DNA of 64,000 nt from Nemopilema nomurai (GCA_003864495.1 ML133422.1:2907601-2971600), one strand, 5' to 3'; positions 24,777 to 35,450 are shown, counted from the stretch's first letter. Notes: a model not told the origin generated them from the letters alone. Numbers and translations are program-made.

Positions 24777-27397
24777 AATAACATGTTACTAATCGTAAAT
24801 TTACGTCGTTGATCATTTTCATTCTAAATTTTAGATGCTTCTGTTTAGATTGCATGTTTTGTTTCTAACTTATCTAGCTTTATAAAAGTTCAAAATACTT
24901 ATTGACTAACCATCCTTTTTAAACTCCATTTGTCTTAAGATCTGGAAATGGAAAACTCTTGAGAATCCCATCTATGCCAAAAATACTCTATTCAAAATGC
25001 ATAGGTGGTTATAAATTAGTTTTTACCCTGAAGATCGGTCTACATGCCTCCTTCTCATGTTGGGTTTTTAAGGGATGCAAACTATTATTAAACTAAGTCT
25101 CGTTTTGGATCTCATATGAACCATGCAATAAATAAGAAGCCAACCTCATATTCATGATCTCGAACGACAGCTGATATTTCAAATGTGACATATAACAGCC
25201 TCACATTTTTGACGATGTATTGCGAAGGTTATCAACAAAATGGGAACTTAAATACTTCCCAAGGCAATTTTTCCGGAACTTGAATTTTTCTTTTCGGACC
25301 TGAAAATCTAGAGAATGACACGTTCAAACTAGATTCAACGAGCGAATGAATTTTACCATGATATAGGCCTAGCATTTACATTGCAACAAGCCAGAGACTC
25401 ATTGCTTATGGGCATTAACTTTGTGAAAAAGAAAAAAATTGAGAGGGAAATGGGGGTCAGGAGAAATTGTCTGTATCATACCCAGTGCAGATGCGAACAG
25501 AGAATGGGACAGAGAGAGAGGGTAAGCAATCAGTCACTGCACCACTTTGCCACCCACTGCAGGACCTTGTTTGACTTCCATTAGAATCCGCCATGCCCTT
25601 TTAAACGTTTACTTTAAATGGCCTATCAATCCCGGCACAAACATTGCTTTGTGAAGCTGAACCATCCCATTACGGTACTGGGCTTGTCGTTATTTGGAGA
25701 TAACGAAGATTAAACACACCATGGTTGTGCTATACAGATTGATGTCGTGGCGTGACAGCCTGGGCACGACCTGAAGATAACACATAGCTTGAGCATTCAT
25801 GATTAACGTTTGATGAATAGATTTGCCATGGATCCAAAAACCCAGGTATCACCAACAGCCGAGACCTTGATATCAGCGGAAACTCAGATGAAAATCTCAT
25901 TAATGGAAATGGATGCAAAGCCCATTTTCTTCACGAAAAAGCAATGTTCGAAATGGAATTTTTGCTAATTTGCTGATAGTGAAGTCTCGAAGCCGGCGAT
26001 GTGGTAATTACATTGTCTGTTTTGTTTTCAGTGCTTAACAAAAACAACATGTTTAGTTTTCGTGTCGTGAAGTTTAAGCTGCAAAAATAGGAAACTGATA
26101 TTCCTTTTGCTTGTAACACTGATCAGATAAACAATGATTGGTTTAAAACGTTAATAACTTAAATCTGTGGTTAAAAGAGTCTTCAAAGTTTGTGACAATT
26201 AATAGAAATTCTTCAATAATTCATTAAGAAAGTGGGCAGTAACGAGATGGGAATGCTGATTTTATTGTATAGAGTACAGACGCTTTCCTTTAAACTCTCT
26301 ATTGCATTGTGTGCAGGTGAAACTAAAGGTGAGGATTTTACGTATGTTTGCCACTGCGCTGATCCCACCGAGCAGGTTGGAAGCAGCCACCGAGGGAGCC
26401 TTCAAATCACATTTTGGCGATAACAACTTAGGCCAAGGAAAAGCAATCTTATCGAGAGATCCACTCGCCGTGAAAATCTGCCGGCTGGAAGAATGGGATG
26501 GTTGAGCCTTCAAGTCTGGAATTCGTTATTAAAGATCTGCAAAACAGGTTATTACTTGTCATCAATTCAGATGCAGTCAACAGTATTTTTTGTATTCTAA
26601 AATTTATTCTACTTATGTTGCTTTTAAGACTTAAGGAATGATCTAGAAATATATGGGACACTTACATGCAGTGTTTTTTAAACAAATTTGATATCTCGTA
26701 TAAACGCAGTGGTTTTTTATGACCTTTAGCCACTGGGGTTAAAAGGTCACGATATTTTACAGAAAGAGTATTCCTTTTTACCTTAAGACCTCTTAGAAAA
26801 AGGATCGCTTGCACAGAAATTTCCTAGACCAATTCATTTGATTTATCTTTATCTACCGAATTACTAATATTATTTGTTATCAATTGATTCAATAAACGAG
26901 CAACCTTTAAGTTATCAAAAGAGGCCAAAGTTTGAACGCCGATCCACTTTCGTTATATTCTATCAGAAAATGATTCCATTTCGATGAATAGTTCTCGAAT
27001 TTTTTACATATATTTTAAAATGTTGGCTAGCATCCTTACTTTAATTTCTTATATCCTTCAACTTGAACCAATTGTTGACAAATTTGTCTTGCAAGCTCTA
27101 AAAATGAATCCAGTACACATGCTAATGAAAATGAATAGCTTGAAAATTGCTCTGTAAAATAAAATACCACTGCAATACTGATGTCCAAGACTGCGTGATG
27201 TCCGATGAGTATTGCAGAATTTGGATTTCATTTTAGTGCCAAATAGTGCAAGATCATCATAACCGAAAGAGATTCCCCTGTTAACAATCATTGGTTGATC
27301 ATAAAGAAGATCTTTGCGAGGTATAGAGGCTTGAAACCGAAGAGACAGCAATACGGTGGCCTAGTGGAGATATCGTTTGTATTAGTTTGCAGCAGCT
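24777..27397. other. Spacer between tandem paralogues D and E
   Basis: No supported coding region. Short frames near 26232-26513 overlap on both strands and look like shadows. The segment just before 27398 should hold the 3' end of a 5' UTR intron of gene E. Confidence 0.5.
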
Positions 27398-28705
27398 ATG
27401 AGTTCTCTGAAGAAAAGAGTAGCTGCGGGCATTGAGAGAGCATCAGTATGGAAGCCGGCTGAAAGTGTCGCACGACCCAATGCTGGGCGGGTTTCGCCAT
27501 TGTCAACAATCACGGTCATCAAGGACATTCTGCACAAGCAGGGTATGGACAACCAAAGCTGGAACATTTCGGACGTCAAAGACCTTGTCCTACCGAGCAT
27601 GCCCGTGACAACCATGATGCGTCACAACCTGAGAGCTCAGTCCAGGTCGCTAATAACGCGCAGCGAAAGCACACTAGATGACGTAAGAAAGATCCTGTCT
27701 AGTCCCAGGTCGCGACAGAATTGCGATGTTCCAGAGATTCAAGTCACCTCTGACAGCACAAGCTCTTCGAATAGGGGCTCTGCGAAGGAGAAACATTGGC
27801 CTGATGATGAAGAGAAAAGGAAATCGGGGAAAACCTGCAAAGATTGTTTGTATAAAGGAGGTTTGAAAGATGATTTGTTCAAGATGCCACGTGATAAGTT
27901 CAGAGGCAACGTCGCGGAAAACAAGAAGAAAAAGTCCAACAGCTTCGAAGATAAGGAAAAGGACTCTGAATGTAGTGTGGGATCACTGGACTATTACATA
28001 GTGTGCAATGCGGAGGAGAGTCCATCCGAAGCTTCTGTCACGCGGCTGTTCGACTTCCTCGATGACAAGTATTTCTTGGAAGGAACAAAATGCTCAAGAA
28101 GTGAGGAGCATGTGAATTACCCAGGGGAGCCAAAAAGACGACCCGCTGCAGAATCAGCTGGTTTGGATAAAAAAAGAATCACTGTTCACTATAAGGAAGG
28201 CCGAAAGTGTGCATCATCATGTGGAAGGAAAAATGGCCCACGTCGGTCGAAGCGGCCTAATACTATTTCACAACAGGCTGGGGAATCGGGACCCTTGGAT
28301 GTCATGCTAAGAGGGAAAACTGAGGACATGGCTGACTATGAGGAACGAAAGATTCCGGACTTTGAAGAGACAGTTCAAAGGTTTAACGAAGTGTCCCCGT
28401 TAATAACAGGCTTCAATAAAAAATACCCGAAATTACGCGTTTCCCTTAAACATCTAGTAAATAACATGAACCACCGACGCTTGGTGAAGAAGTTCTATGG
28501 ATTCGTGGACTCTCAACGATTGAATATCAATTTCTCGCCACAAAACTTGCTGCAAGATTGCGGGGGAGCGGAGACCACGCAGGGCGATTCTAAGCAACGA
28601 CAGAAAAGTGGTCAATCCAGGCTACCAGTAGATCATGGAAATGGGGAGAAGCAACGAAGCAGAAAGTTTATCACCTTCAGCATAGCTAGCAAAATTGAAA
28701 AATAA
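27398..28705 (+). CDS. Gene E: unrecognised protein, paralogue of gene D, C-terminal RVxF match
   Basis: A 435-residue single-exon frame. Residues 36-55 and 352-379 match the same blocks in gene D, with W55 at the identical position. The start context is also shared: a 3' splice site (TTTGTATTAG) followed by TTTGC and then the ATG within 12 bases. The middle is highly charged with KKKKS and SSSNRGS stretches and two Cys pairs. Near the C-terminus KFITF (423-427, codons 28664-28678) fits the RVxF consensus for PP1 docking, close to the end as in genes A and B. No enzyme motif is seen. Most likely a tandem duplicate of an unnamed family; the PP1 link is inference from a short motif. Confidence 0.78.
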   Translation: MSSLKKRVAAGIERASVWKPAESVARPNAGRVSPLSTITVIKDILHKQGMDNQSWNISDVKDLVLPSMPVTTMMRHNLRAQSRSLITRSESTLDDVRKILSSPRSRQNCDVPEIQVTSDSTSSSNRGSAKEKHWPDDEEKRKSGKTCKDCLYKGGLKDDLFKMPRDKFRGNVAENKKKKSNSFEDKEKDSECSVGSLDYYIVCNAEESPSEASVTRLFDFLDDKYFLEGTKCSRSEEHVNYPGEPKRRPAAESAGLDKKRITVHYKEGRKCASSCGRKNGPRRSKRPNTISQQAGESGPLDVMLRGKTEDMADYEERKIPDFEETVQRFNEVSPLITGFNKKYPKLRVSLKHLVNNMNHRRLVKKFYGFVDSQRLNINFSPQNLLQDCGGAETTQGDSKQRQKSGQSRLPVDHGNGEKQRSRKFITFSIASKIEK

Positions 28706-28785
28706 GAAGCATACAAAGGAATAAGGGACATGCTTGCTATATTTGTGAGTCGTGTGTAAACAGAACAGAGTGTATAAGAGAGACA

Positions 28786-29050
28786 TGACCACTAGCCCCC
28801 ATAAAGACCAAAAGCCTCTGTAAGCACCACTGACTGTAAACATAGCTCTAAGTACCACCACTGACACCAAATACTACCAAGCCCCATTACCAAAAGCAAC
28901 CCCGACCATAATAATAAACCCCTTCAGCACCACTAGCCCCCTCAGTACCAAAAGCCCCCATCACCACCACAAGCCCCATCAACAAAACCAACCCCAATTA
29001 TCACCACTGATTCCTACCACCAAAAACCTCTAGGCATTATCAGAACACCA
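28786..29050 (+). repeat. C/A-rich degenerate repeat downstream of gene E
   Basis: CACCACTAGCCCC, ACCAAAAGCC and related words recur many times with very few G on this strand. It lies about 80 bases past the gene E stop, so it is probably within its 3' UTR, where a C/A-rich single-stranded RNA could bind proteins. Confidence 0.6.
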
Positions 29051-29974
29051 CATGCATGCAACTTAAACCATCATTTCTATAATGTATGAGACATGCAAAC
29101 AATTTGGATAAAAACTGGCTTAGTTTGTGCTTCACTTACTTATCTGAAAATGCTGGAAAAAAGAAAAAATGTCAAATATACTAATCCTGTACAGAATGGT
29201 TAACAGCACTTAGGAGTTTGACCAAAACAAGAGATAGAAGATATTTTAGAAATAGCTTTGATTATTTCTACAAACAAGAGTTGCCAGTATACATTACTGC
29301 CTATATTTAAAACCCAGCAAAAATTATATTTATAAGATACTTGACAATTTACTTACATGTTAAGATATCTTCAATCAATAATACTAATCATAGCAAATAC
29401 AATACAAAACATTACAATGACAAAATTTCTTTAGCTAAACTATCATAGTTTTTATTTACATTTGAAAAAAAATCTTTCCCCTGAGCTTGGCTCAAAATTC
29501 CTACTGATATCTGTTAACACTTGTGTATTCAATATATTGAGCTGTAAATATTATTGGCAGCGTGCTCTACAATACTTTGGGGCTTTTAGAATTAAAAAGT
29601 CTTTGAGAAAAAACCAAGGGGTACCAAGAACTTGATTTAAGATTGATCTCTCGCCACTGACTGTTGAATAGATTTGAAGAGCAGTTTCCAAAACATAACC
29701 TTTATGAGAAGTTTTCAAAGGATTCTATGCTTTTGAATCTTCCAAAAATGAATATAATATCCTTATACATCTACACAACATAATTTGTAACAGAAGGAGG
29801 CTGAAGGAGTTGTAACAATTGAAATTCACTTCATGCAAGAAGTTACTTGCCCATTGAATTTGTGAGGTAAAAAAGCTTAAAAACAATGTTACACTGAAAA
29901 ACTCTAATATCTCATTTTTGTCTACTCCCACTTAAAGTCATGACCAAATCTGCTTGCAGTTAACAAAATTTTGT
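29051..29974. other. Convergent 3' regions of gene E and the RING gene
   Basis: AT-rich, no supported coding region. Gene E (+) and the RING-H2 gene (-) converge here, so both 3' UTRs fall in this interval. Confidence 0.45.
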
Positions 29975-30538
29975 CTACACAAAAAAATGAAGTAATGGAG
30001 ATGTTTCGTTGTATTCGTTTTGTATAGGCCGTCTACACAAAGGACAAATTCCTTTCTCTTTGAGCCATCCTTCAATACAGTAAAGGTGATAACCATGTTT
30101 ACAGGGTGCAATGACAATATCATTTTCTTCCAAAAACGACTCAAGGCACACAGGGCAGACATCATTGTTGCATTTAGGAGATACTCCAAGAAGCAGGCTA
30201 AGTTTTTTAACCCGATATTTTGCTAATCTGCAGTGCGGCATCATTGCCTTTACTCGGGCTTTCTCCGTGGCAGAAAAAGCGCTGGTTTTCAAACTCTGGC
30301 TGCTAGATTGTGAGCTGCTATTAGACTCGGTATTTGCAAGATTCTCGCTGTATAGGTACGAGCTGCTGGCAGGGTCCTTTCCCAAGCAAGAACAACAAAC
30401 ACAGGCGCGCCTGTCACCGCGAGATCCTCTCGGACAGGGGCAACAGCAGCTGTAAATAGTGGAAACTGCACACACACAAAACGATAAGAGGAGAAGGGAG
30501 ATAAGGACCCAGAACCAGGCGATCTCCTCACCCTCCAT
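29975..30538 (-). CDS. Membrane-anchored RING-H2 E3 ubiquitin ligase-like protein
   Basis: A 187-residue frame in one exon. An N-terminal hydrophobic segment (about residues 8-30, FWVLISLLLLSFCVCAV) is followed by a Cys-rich juxtamembrane stretch (CCCPCP, CVCCSC) that could be palmitoylated. A Ser-rich linker leads to a canonical RING-H2 domain at 128-168: C128, C131, C146, H148, H151, C154, C165 and C168, giving C3H2C3 zinc ligands. RING-H2 domains of this type recruit E2 enzymes and transfer ubiquitin. The layout of one membrane segment then a RING resembles RNF24/RNF122-type proteins, but I cannot assign an orthologue. It is divergent from the dynein light-chain gene, 1.2 kb away. Confidence 0.88.
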   Translation of the reverse strand: MEGEEIAWFWVLISLLLLSFCVCAVSTIYSCCCPCPRGSRGDRRACVCCSCLGKDPASSSYLYSENLANTESNSSSQSSSQSLKTSAFSATEKARVKAMMPHCRLAKYRVKKLSLLLGVSPKCNNDVCPVCLESFLEENDIVIAPCKHGYHLYCIEGWLKEKGICPLCRRPIQNEYNETSPLLHFFV

Positions 30539-31748
30539 TATGATGGAGTTCTCGCTTTGCTGCGGGCAAGTGGTCAGGACGTTGCTGGGTAGTTCCTAGA
30601 ACTTGGCGCCAATTACTTCCTGGGCCGAGGTGCAACAGGCAGGTCTGGAAATCGTGGCACCGGTGATCGCCCCATTGGTCTTCCAACTAAAAGTGCATGG
30701 GTGAGTTTCCTTCCATCCGTTTTAATCACAATAACAACGATAATGCAAAACACTCACTTCTGTATTGAAAAATTCGTATTCTTCGGTGACAGACAACTTT
30801 GTTGTCGACTGACCTAGCTTCACCCCAGCCTCACTCTGGGGATAAACAGGTTCTTCCTGTACCTCGTTTTGGCGAAAAGAATCGAAAGAAAAGACCATTG
30901 GCAGACATTATCACTATGTAAATATTTTCTGCAGCCTAAACTTATTTAACTTGCACTTTAATGAATTAACTCTAAATTCTGCTGAAATAAAGAACAGCCA
31001 GTTCTGATATAATTGCCTGTTAATTTTGCTAAAATGTAACATTGTCGAATGTCAGAAAATAAGGTATAAATTTTCAATGAATTTTTTATTGTTTACTTTC
31101 GGCGACCGTCTCTGATACAGGCGATTTATGGATGCACTTTGGGTTGAAAAGCCAGACCATATGGTCCAAAGTTCTTCTTAACGTTATCCGGCGATTTAAA
31201 AACAGTAATCTTTTTAACCCTTGACGAGGCAAAACTTTACATTTGGATGTTGAATACGTGAATCAGTAATAGGGAAGCAAAGCCAGCTTTTACTAACAAG
31301 GATCAGAACATTTATTTTCCGGTGGTAAGTTTTAATATCTCATGTTACTAAAAGTCAATAGAGCTACTCGAAGATTTAACGGGGGCATTGATTGGCAAAC
31401 ATTACCTTTCTTTGATACGGGGAAAAGTACCAAAGACTTTTGTCATGAATATTCAAGACATCAAAACGCTAATATTTTCTCACCTGAAAGTTGAGCGTGC
31501 AGTGAGTAGGCTGATGACACAGATAACAATGAAGAAAATCAGTTTGGACATTGGAAGTGACTTTATTGAGAGTTTGATCAAAACAACAGCACACGGCATT
31601 ACACCCCCGGCAAGGTGAGGATAAAGTACATAAATGTAATTTTGTGTGCAACTCCGATTTAATACCGGGCAAACACAGGTGCCCAAGCTGTTGGGCAACT
31701 CGCCTTAGCTACAAAGAAACAGTAAACGCCACAACTACATATTGCGAT
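30539..31748. other. Divergent promoter region, RING gene and Tctex gene
   Basis: About 1.2 kb between two divergent starts. A plus-strand frame at 31388-31618 ends near GCAAG/GTGAGG, which reads as a 5' splice site, so a non-coding or short upstream exon of the Tctex gene is possible. The plus frame of the Tctex gene is also open back to 31644. Confidence 0.4.
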
Positions 31749-32426
31749 ATGGCGGGACGGCCTAGTTTGGGAAAGATCTCCGAAGAAGGCAACCAGGGCA
31801 GCACACTTAACGATGGGGGCGAGGTCAGAGAGGATAAGAAAGATGTAATCGCCGAAGAATCGCCAAAAGACAAGAAACCAGCCAAATCGAAAGCACGCAA
31901 AACGTCAGTGTTTACGCAAGAAATCAAGCCGAGGAACTTGAATTCGTCCTACTCGTTGGTGCATACGGATCAACCAGTGGCGAGTAGAGTCACGTTTGTG
32001 CCTTCGCAGAGCGAGGGCAGCGACCACTCGGGCAGGCGTGTATCGGGCTACGAGCACAATGCCACGCAGAAACTCGCGGGTCGAGCGACGTACCAAACGG
32101 GGCCGTGCAATGAGTTCAGTGTCAGCCAGGTTACTAGGATAATACGAGAAACACTCGAAACTGGCCTATCAAGCAAGGATGCCTTCATGCCCAAAAGCGT
32201 CTTGTGTAAGAATCTAGCCGAGGCGATCAAGACGCGGACAAGGAGGTTGAACTTCGACCGCTACAGAATCATCGTTCACGTTTTCATATCATCCAAGGAC
32301 AACGTGACTTTGAAAATCACCAGCAGATGCGTATGGGATGACAAGATTGACAATTATGCTGACTACATGCATGAGACTGAAGACTTCTACGCGATCGGCA
32401 TTGCTTACGGAGTTTACAAGGAGTAG
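31749..32426 (+). CDS. Tctex-type dynein light chain with N-terminal RVTF motif (TCTEX1D/DYNLT family)
   Basis: 225 residues from the ATG of MAGRPSLGKI. The N-terminal 100 residues are charged and disordered; residues about 105-225 are a Tctex1 domain (YQTGPCNEFSV, a long helix, then YRIIVHVFISS, SRCVWDD, and the ending AIGIAYGVYKE), as in the TCTEX1D/DYNLT4-5 group. Tctex1 proteins are homodimeric dynein or ciliary light chains that bind cargo and intermediate chains. At 80-83 lies RVTF inside ASRVTFVPS, the place where human TCTEX1D4 has its RVSF PP1-binding motif, so a TCTEX1D4-like protein able to bring PP1 to microtubules is plausible. The frame continues upstream to 31644, but the GATATGGCG start fits family length better. 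A poly(A) signal AATAAA is at 32620. Confidence 0.88.
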   Translation: MAGRPSLGKISEEGNQGSTLNDGGEVREDKKDVIAEESPKDKKPAKSKARKTSVFTQEIKPRNLNSSYSLVHTDQPVASRVTFVPSQSEGSDHSGRRVSGYEHNATQKLAGRATYQTGPCNEFSVSQVTRIIRETLETGLSSKDAFMPKSVLCKNLAEAIKTRTRRLNFDRYRIIVHVFISSKDNVTLKITSRCVWDDKIDNYADYMHETEDFYAIGIAYGVYKE

Positions 32427-34278
32427 GACATGCTATGGCCCGTTGACACCACAGAATGCACCGAAAAGATTTTCAAGGAAAGGCGAATGAAAACACTATT
32501 GCAACCCCTATTTGTGCCTTCTAAAAGGAGATTAGCAGTATGAATCAACGATAAGTGCAAACGATGAAGTCGCAATGGTGAGATGACAGCTGCGTGGGAG
32601 CCACATTATCTGAAGTGACAATAAAATGTATACATGGCTAATGAAAATGTATACTTGGTTTAATTTAACTAGACGAAAGAGGCTAAAGGAGTCGCTTCTT
32701 GCTCCCTTGCGTGTTCTATAGCTGACAGAGTGTTATTTGGGAATAAATGAAGGTCTAAACATGCAATTTAAGAGCTTCTTCTTTCAATGAACAGATTTCT
32801 CGATTGCCTAGCTCTAGTTTCTGTGTTAGCCCCTTTAGTTACTTACATGAAAAACAACTCATACTCTAATTAAAACCGGAATCTTGAATTCTTCAAAGCT
32901 GAGCTCAATTTATTCAATAAAGTCAATCAATCAATCAATCAATCAATCAAAAACTTTATTAATGTGTCAAAAAATATTTAGCTTACAAGCTAATTGGGGA
33001 CACGTATGAATGTGTGTTTGCCATTCTCTTTAGCAATGTCAAAGCTCAATGATGACAAGAAACTGTGATCATTAGCCTCTCTACAATATCTGCCAAAAGT
33101 AGTTGGAACACCGTGAGATTTTAGTGATTTTGCGACCCCCGTTCTATTTCCGTCTCTCCGTAGTAGCTGCAACCCCCTTGCCCCCTTAAACAATGTTGGA
33201 TCGTAAGGCGAAAGCCAAAGCTATATGTGGATCCATCATTTGTGTTTGTAGGGTAATTCATTTTTGCGCTACACAACATTGTTTGCGGGGGAGGGGATTT
33301 GGCAACTTGCGCGATGCCTCAGAGATTGTAGCTCTGGTGGAATTGTTGCCTTGAAGATAACCAATTTGTTTTCTCTCTTTGAAGGAAAGCAGCACCTGTA
33401 TGCTACTTTTCAAATGCGATGGCCAGGCTTATTTTGATTTAAAATCAGGTGTCACTACCAATGGATCGGTACCAATTTGGGATACTGGTGGGCTTTTCTC
33501 ACTCAGCCTTAGTGCGAGCCAAAGGCTCCTTAACAGAGCAAGCTAAGAAATACGGCATTCCATTTTGCCTAAAAACTGTGTAAAACTGAATCTAAAACAT
33601 TGTCAAGTTTGAAGCAACAATTTGCGTAATTTTAGAGCAACGCAACTTAATTGGCCGGTTTTTATTGGATTGCTATATCTTTAAAAATTTCTGAAATATT
33701 TGCAGATATGAACTTATTCATTCATTCAGTCGGTCATAAAATTCACCAATTCATTCATTCGCAAATTCATGCATTGACAATATATGCACTCGTCCCTTCC
33801 ATTCATCAACTCCTTTACTCGCTCATAGCAGGTTGCACTGGATTCCCAGACATAGATATGAATCTGGTATTCGCTACTTTATTAGGACAACTCTTCATAC
33901 CTGTCGCTATCAAAAAGCAAACGCTGTCTTATGCACAGACGTTTCTCCCTTGTTACCACCTTGGGACTAAACGAAGATCATGTTCGTCTTTTTGTATTTG
34001 AAAATTCAGAAAACCAAACCGAAAAAAAAATTGGTTCTCATTAGAAGCGTGTAAATCAAACTTAACGACAAAGTACTTGCATTGCTATTCAATTTCAACC
34101 CTCCCCTTGGCAACAATAACACAACAGCAACAACAAAAGGCACGGGCAAATAAGTTCTCGAAGAAGACTTTCAGTTTGTTTACATTTGGACAACAAAGGG
34201 ATTAATTTCTCGTCAAAAGTCGAAGCACCACATTTTGACAAGGCTACATGTTGTCCTGAAGTGCTCAATCTTGCCTTG
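32427..34278. other. Spacer between Tctex gene and STYXL1
   Basis: Holds the Tctex 3' UTR, a CAAT microsatellite joined to a probable retroelement 3' end (32915-33195) and an ATTCATTC-rich stretch near 33716-33780. No other coding region is supported. The frame at 33651-34001 is largely a translation of that simple sequence. Confidence 0.5.
32915..33195 (-). mobile_element. Probable truncated 3' end of a non-LTR-type retroelement
   Basis: On the minus strand a 67-codon frame (SLKSHGVPTTFGRYCREAN and more) ends shortly before AATAAAGTTTTTGATTGA and a (GATT)n tract. A terminal coding fragment, short 3' UTR and simple-repeat tail is typical of the end of a target-primed retroelement. The protein fragment is too short for me to assign a clade, and a processed gene fragment is an alternative. 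Confidence 0.4.
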
Positions 34279-35450
34279 ATGGGCAACTGCATTTCGTGCA
34301 GGGTCTCCGATGGGACTAAGAAACAAAGTGTGCCAGAGATTTTACCAGTTAGGCCCGATTCGAAAGACAACAACAGTGTCGAACAGACAAGCGATGGAGT
34401 GTCGGACGAGAGTAAAGATTTTCTCAACAACACCATAAAAAGTTTCGATAAGGAGGACGCCATTGTATGTCGTTCGTTCACAACATTAAGCGGATCTAAC
34501 AGACCGACTTCTGGTCGACAGAAAAAGCTCTCGATTTGTTCGACTTACTCTGGCAGAGGGCAGCTCGAAGTCCCTCATGGTATCCCGAAGACAACATACT
34601 TACAATATATGACTTCTATAATATTCTAAATGATGGATCACTGAATCCTTTCATACACGAAGAAGGCAATGTTCTTATTATCGATTGCAGGGACATTGGA
34701 TCCTACACAAAAATGCACATAGTAACAGCAAAGCATCAAGAAGAAGTCCAAACTGTTGCATTCCAAGCAGGACTTGGCTATTCTGCATTCAACATTGTGA
34801 TAATATATGGGAAAAACCTGAGGTATGATAAAAAGATGGTCTTGCAGAATTTGTGGAAAGAAGTATCAGAAAATTTTGTAGGGGAAGTTCTTCTTTTATT
34901 GGAGGGGTTTGAGGCATTTGAAGAACAGTTCCCCTTCATGTGTAGAGAGGAACCAGTGAGAAATATTTGGGAACGAAGACGAATCATCACTTACCCATCT
35001 GTTGTTATCAATGATAAACTGTTTCAAGGAAGTGGCGAACAAGCTAAAGATAAACACATTCTTGACAATCTGAAAATAAAGCATATAGTTAACATAACTA
35101 AGGAGCATCCAAATAAATTTGAAGGTGAAGTCAGTTATTTAAGAATAACTGTGGAGGATGAGAAAGGAAGTGATTTGTCGAAATATTTCAAAGAATCTTG
35201 TGAGTTCATTGAGAAAGCATTGGTCAAAAAGAGTGCTGTGTTGGTGCATTGTAATCTAGGAGTCAGTCGGAGCTCCACCATTGTGCTGGCCTATTTGATG
35301 AAGTCACAGATGATTAGCCTCGAGAGTGCATACACATTTTTAAAGTCCAGAAGATCCTGTATCCGACCAAATATTGGATTCTTGTCACAGCTTTCTGAGT
35401 GGGAGGTTTCACTACTTGGAAGAAAGATCACAGATGTATATAGTCTTTGA
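34279..35450 (+). CDS. STYXL1: STYXL1 (MK-STYX) orthologue: rhodanese plus dual-specificity phosphatase domain, catalytic Cys present
   Basis: Two exons join in phase: 34279-34464 and 34557-35450, with a 92-base intron (GTATGT donor; CTCTGGCAG acceptor), giving 359 residues. The start MGNCISC fits N-myristoylation with Cys4 and Cys7 available for palmitoylation. A rhodanese/CDC25-like domain (from IYDFYNILN through NVLIIDCRD) lacks the usual active Cys. The C-terminal dual-specificity phosphatase domain has general acid Asp263 (TVEDEKG) and signature H-C294-NLGVS-R300, followed by FLSQLSEWEVSLLG, which closely matches the mammalian MK-STYX tail. The mammalian protein lacks the catalytic His-Cys and is a pseudophosphatase, so this copy is predicted active. 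The exon 1 frame is otherwise open to 34629; the junction needs transcript confirmation. Confidence 0.9.
34465..34556 (+). other. STYXL1: Predicted STYXL1 intron 1
   Basis: A 92-base GT-AG intron inferred because the N-terminal and phosphatase frames differ. GTATGT at the start and a pyrimidine-containing CTTACTCTGGCAG end restore one reading frame (phase 0). An acceptor at 34521 would not restore frame. Confidence 0.55.

Noticed and set aside
34465..34629. STYXL1 as a frameshifted pseudogene
   Set aside because: A canonical GT-AG pair 92 bases apart restores the frame exactly, and all catalytic motifs are intact.
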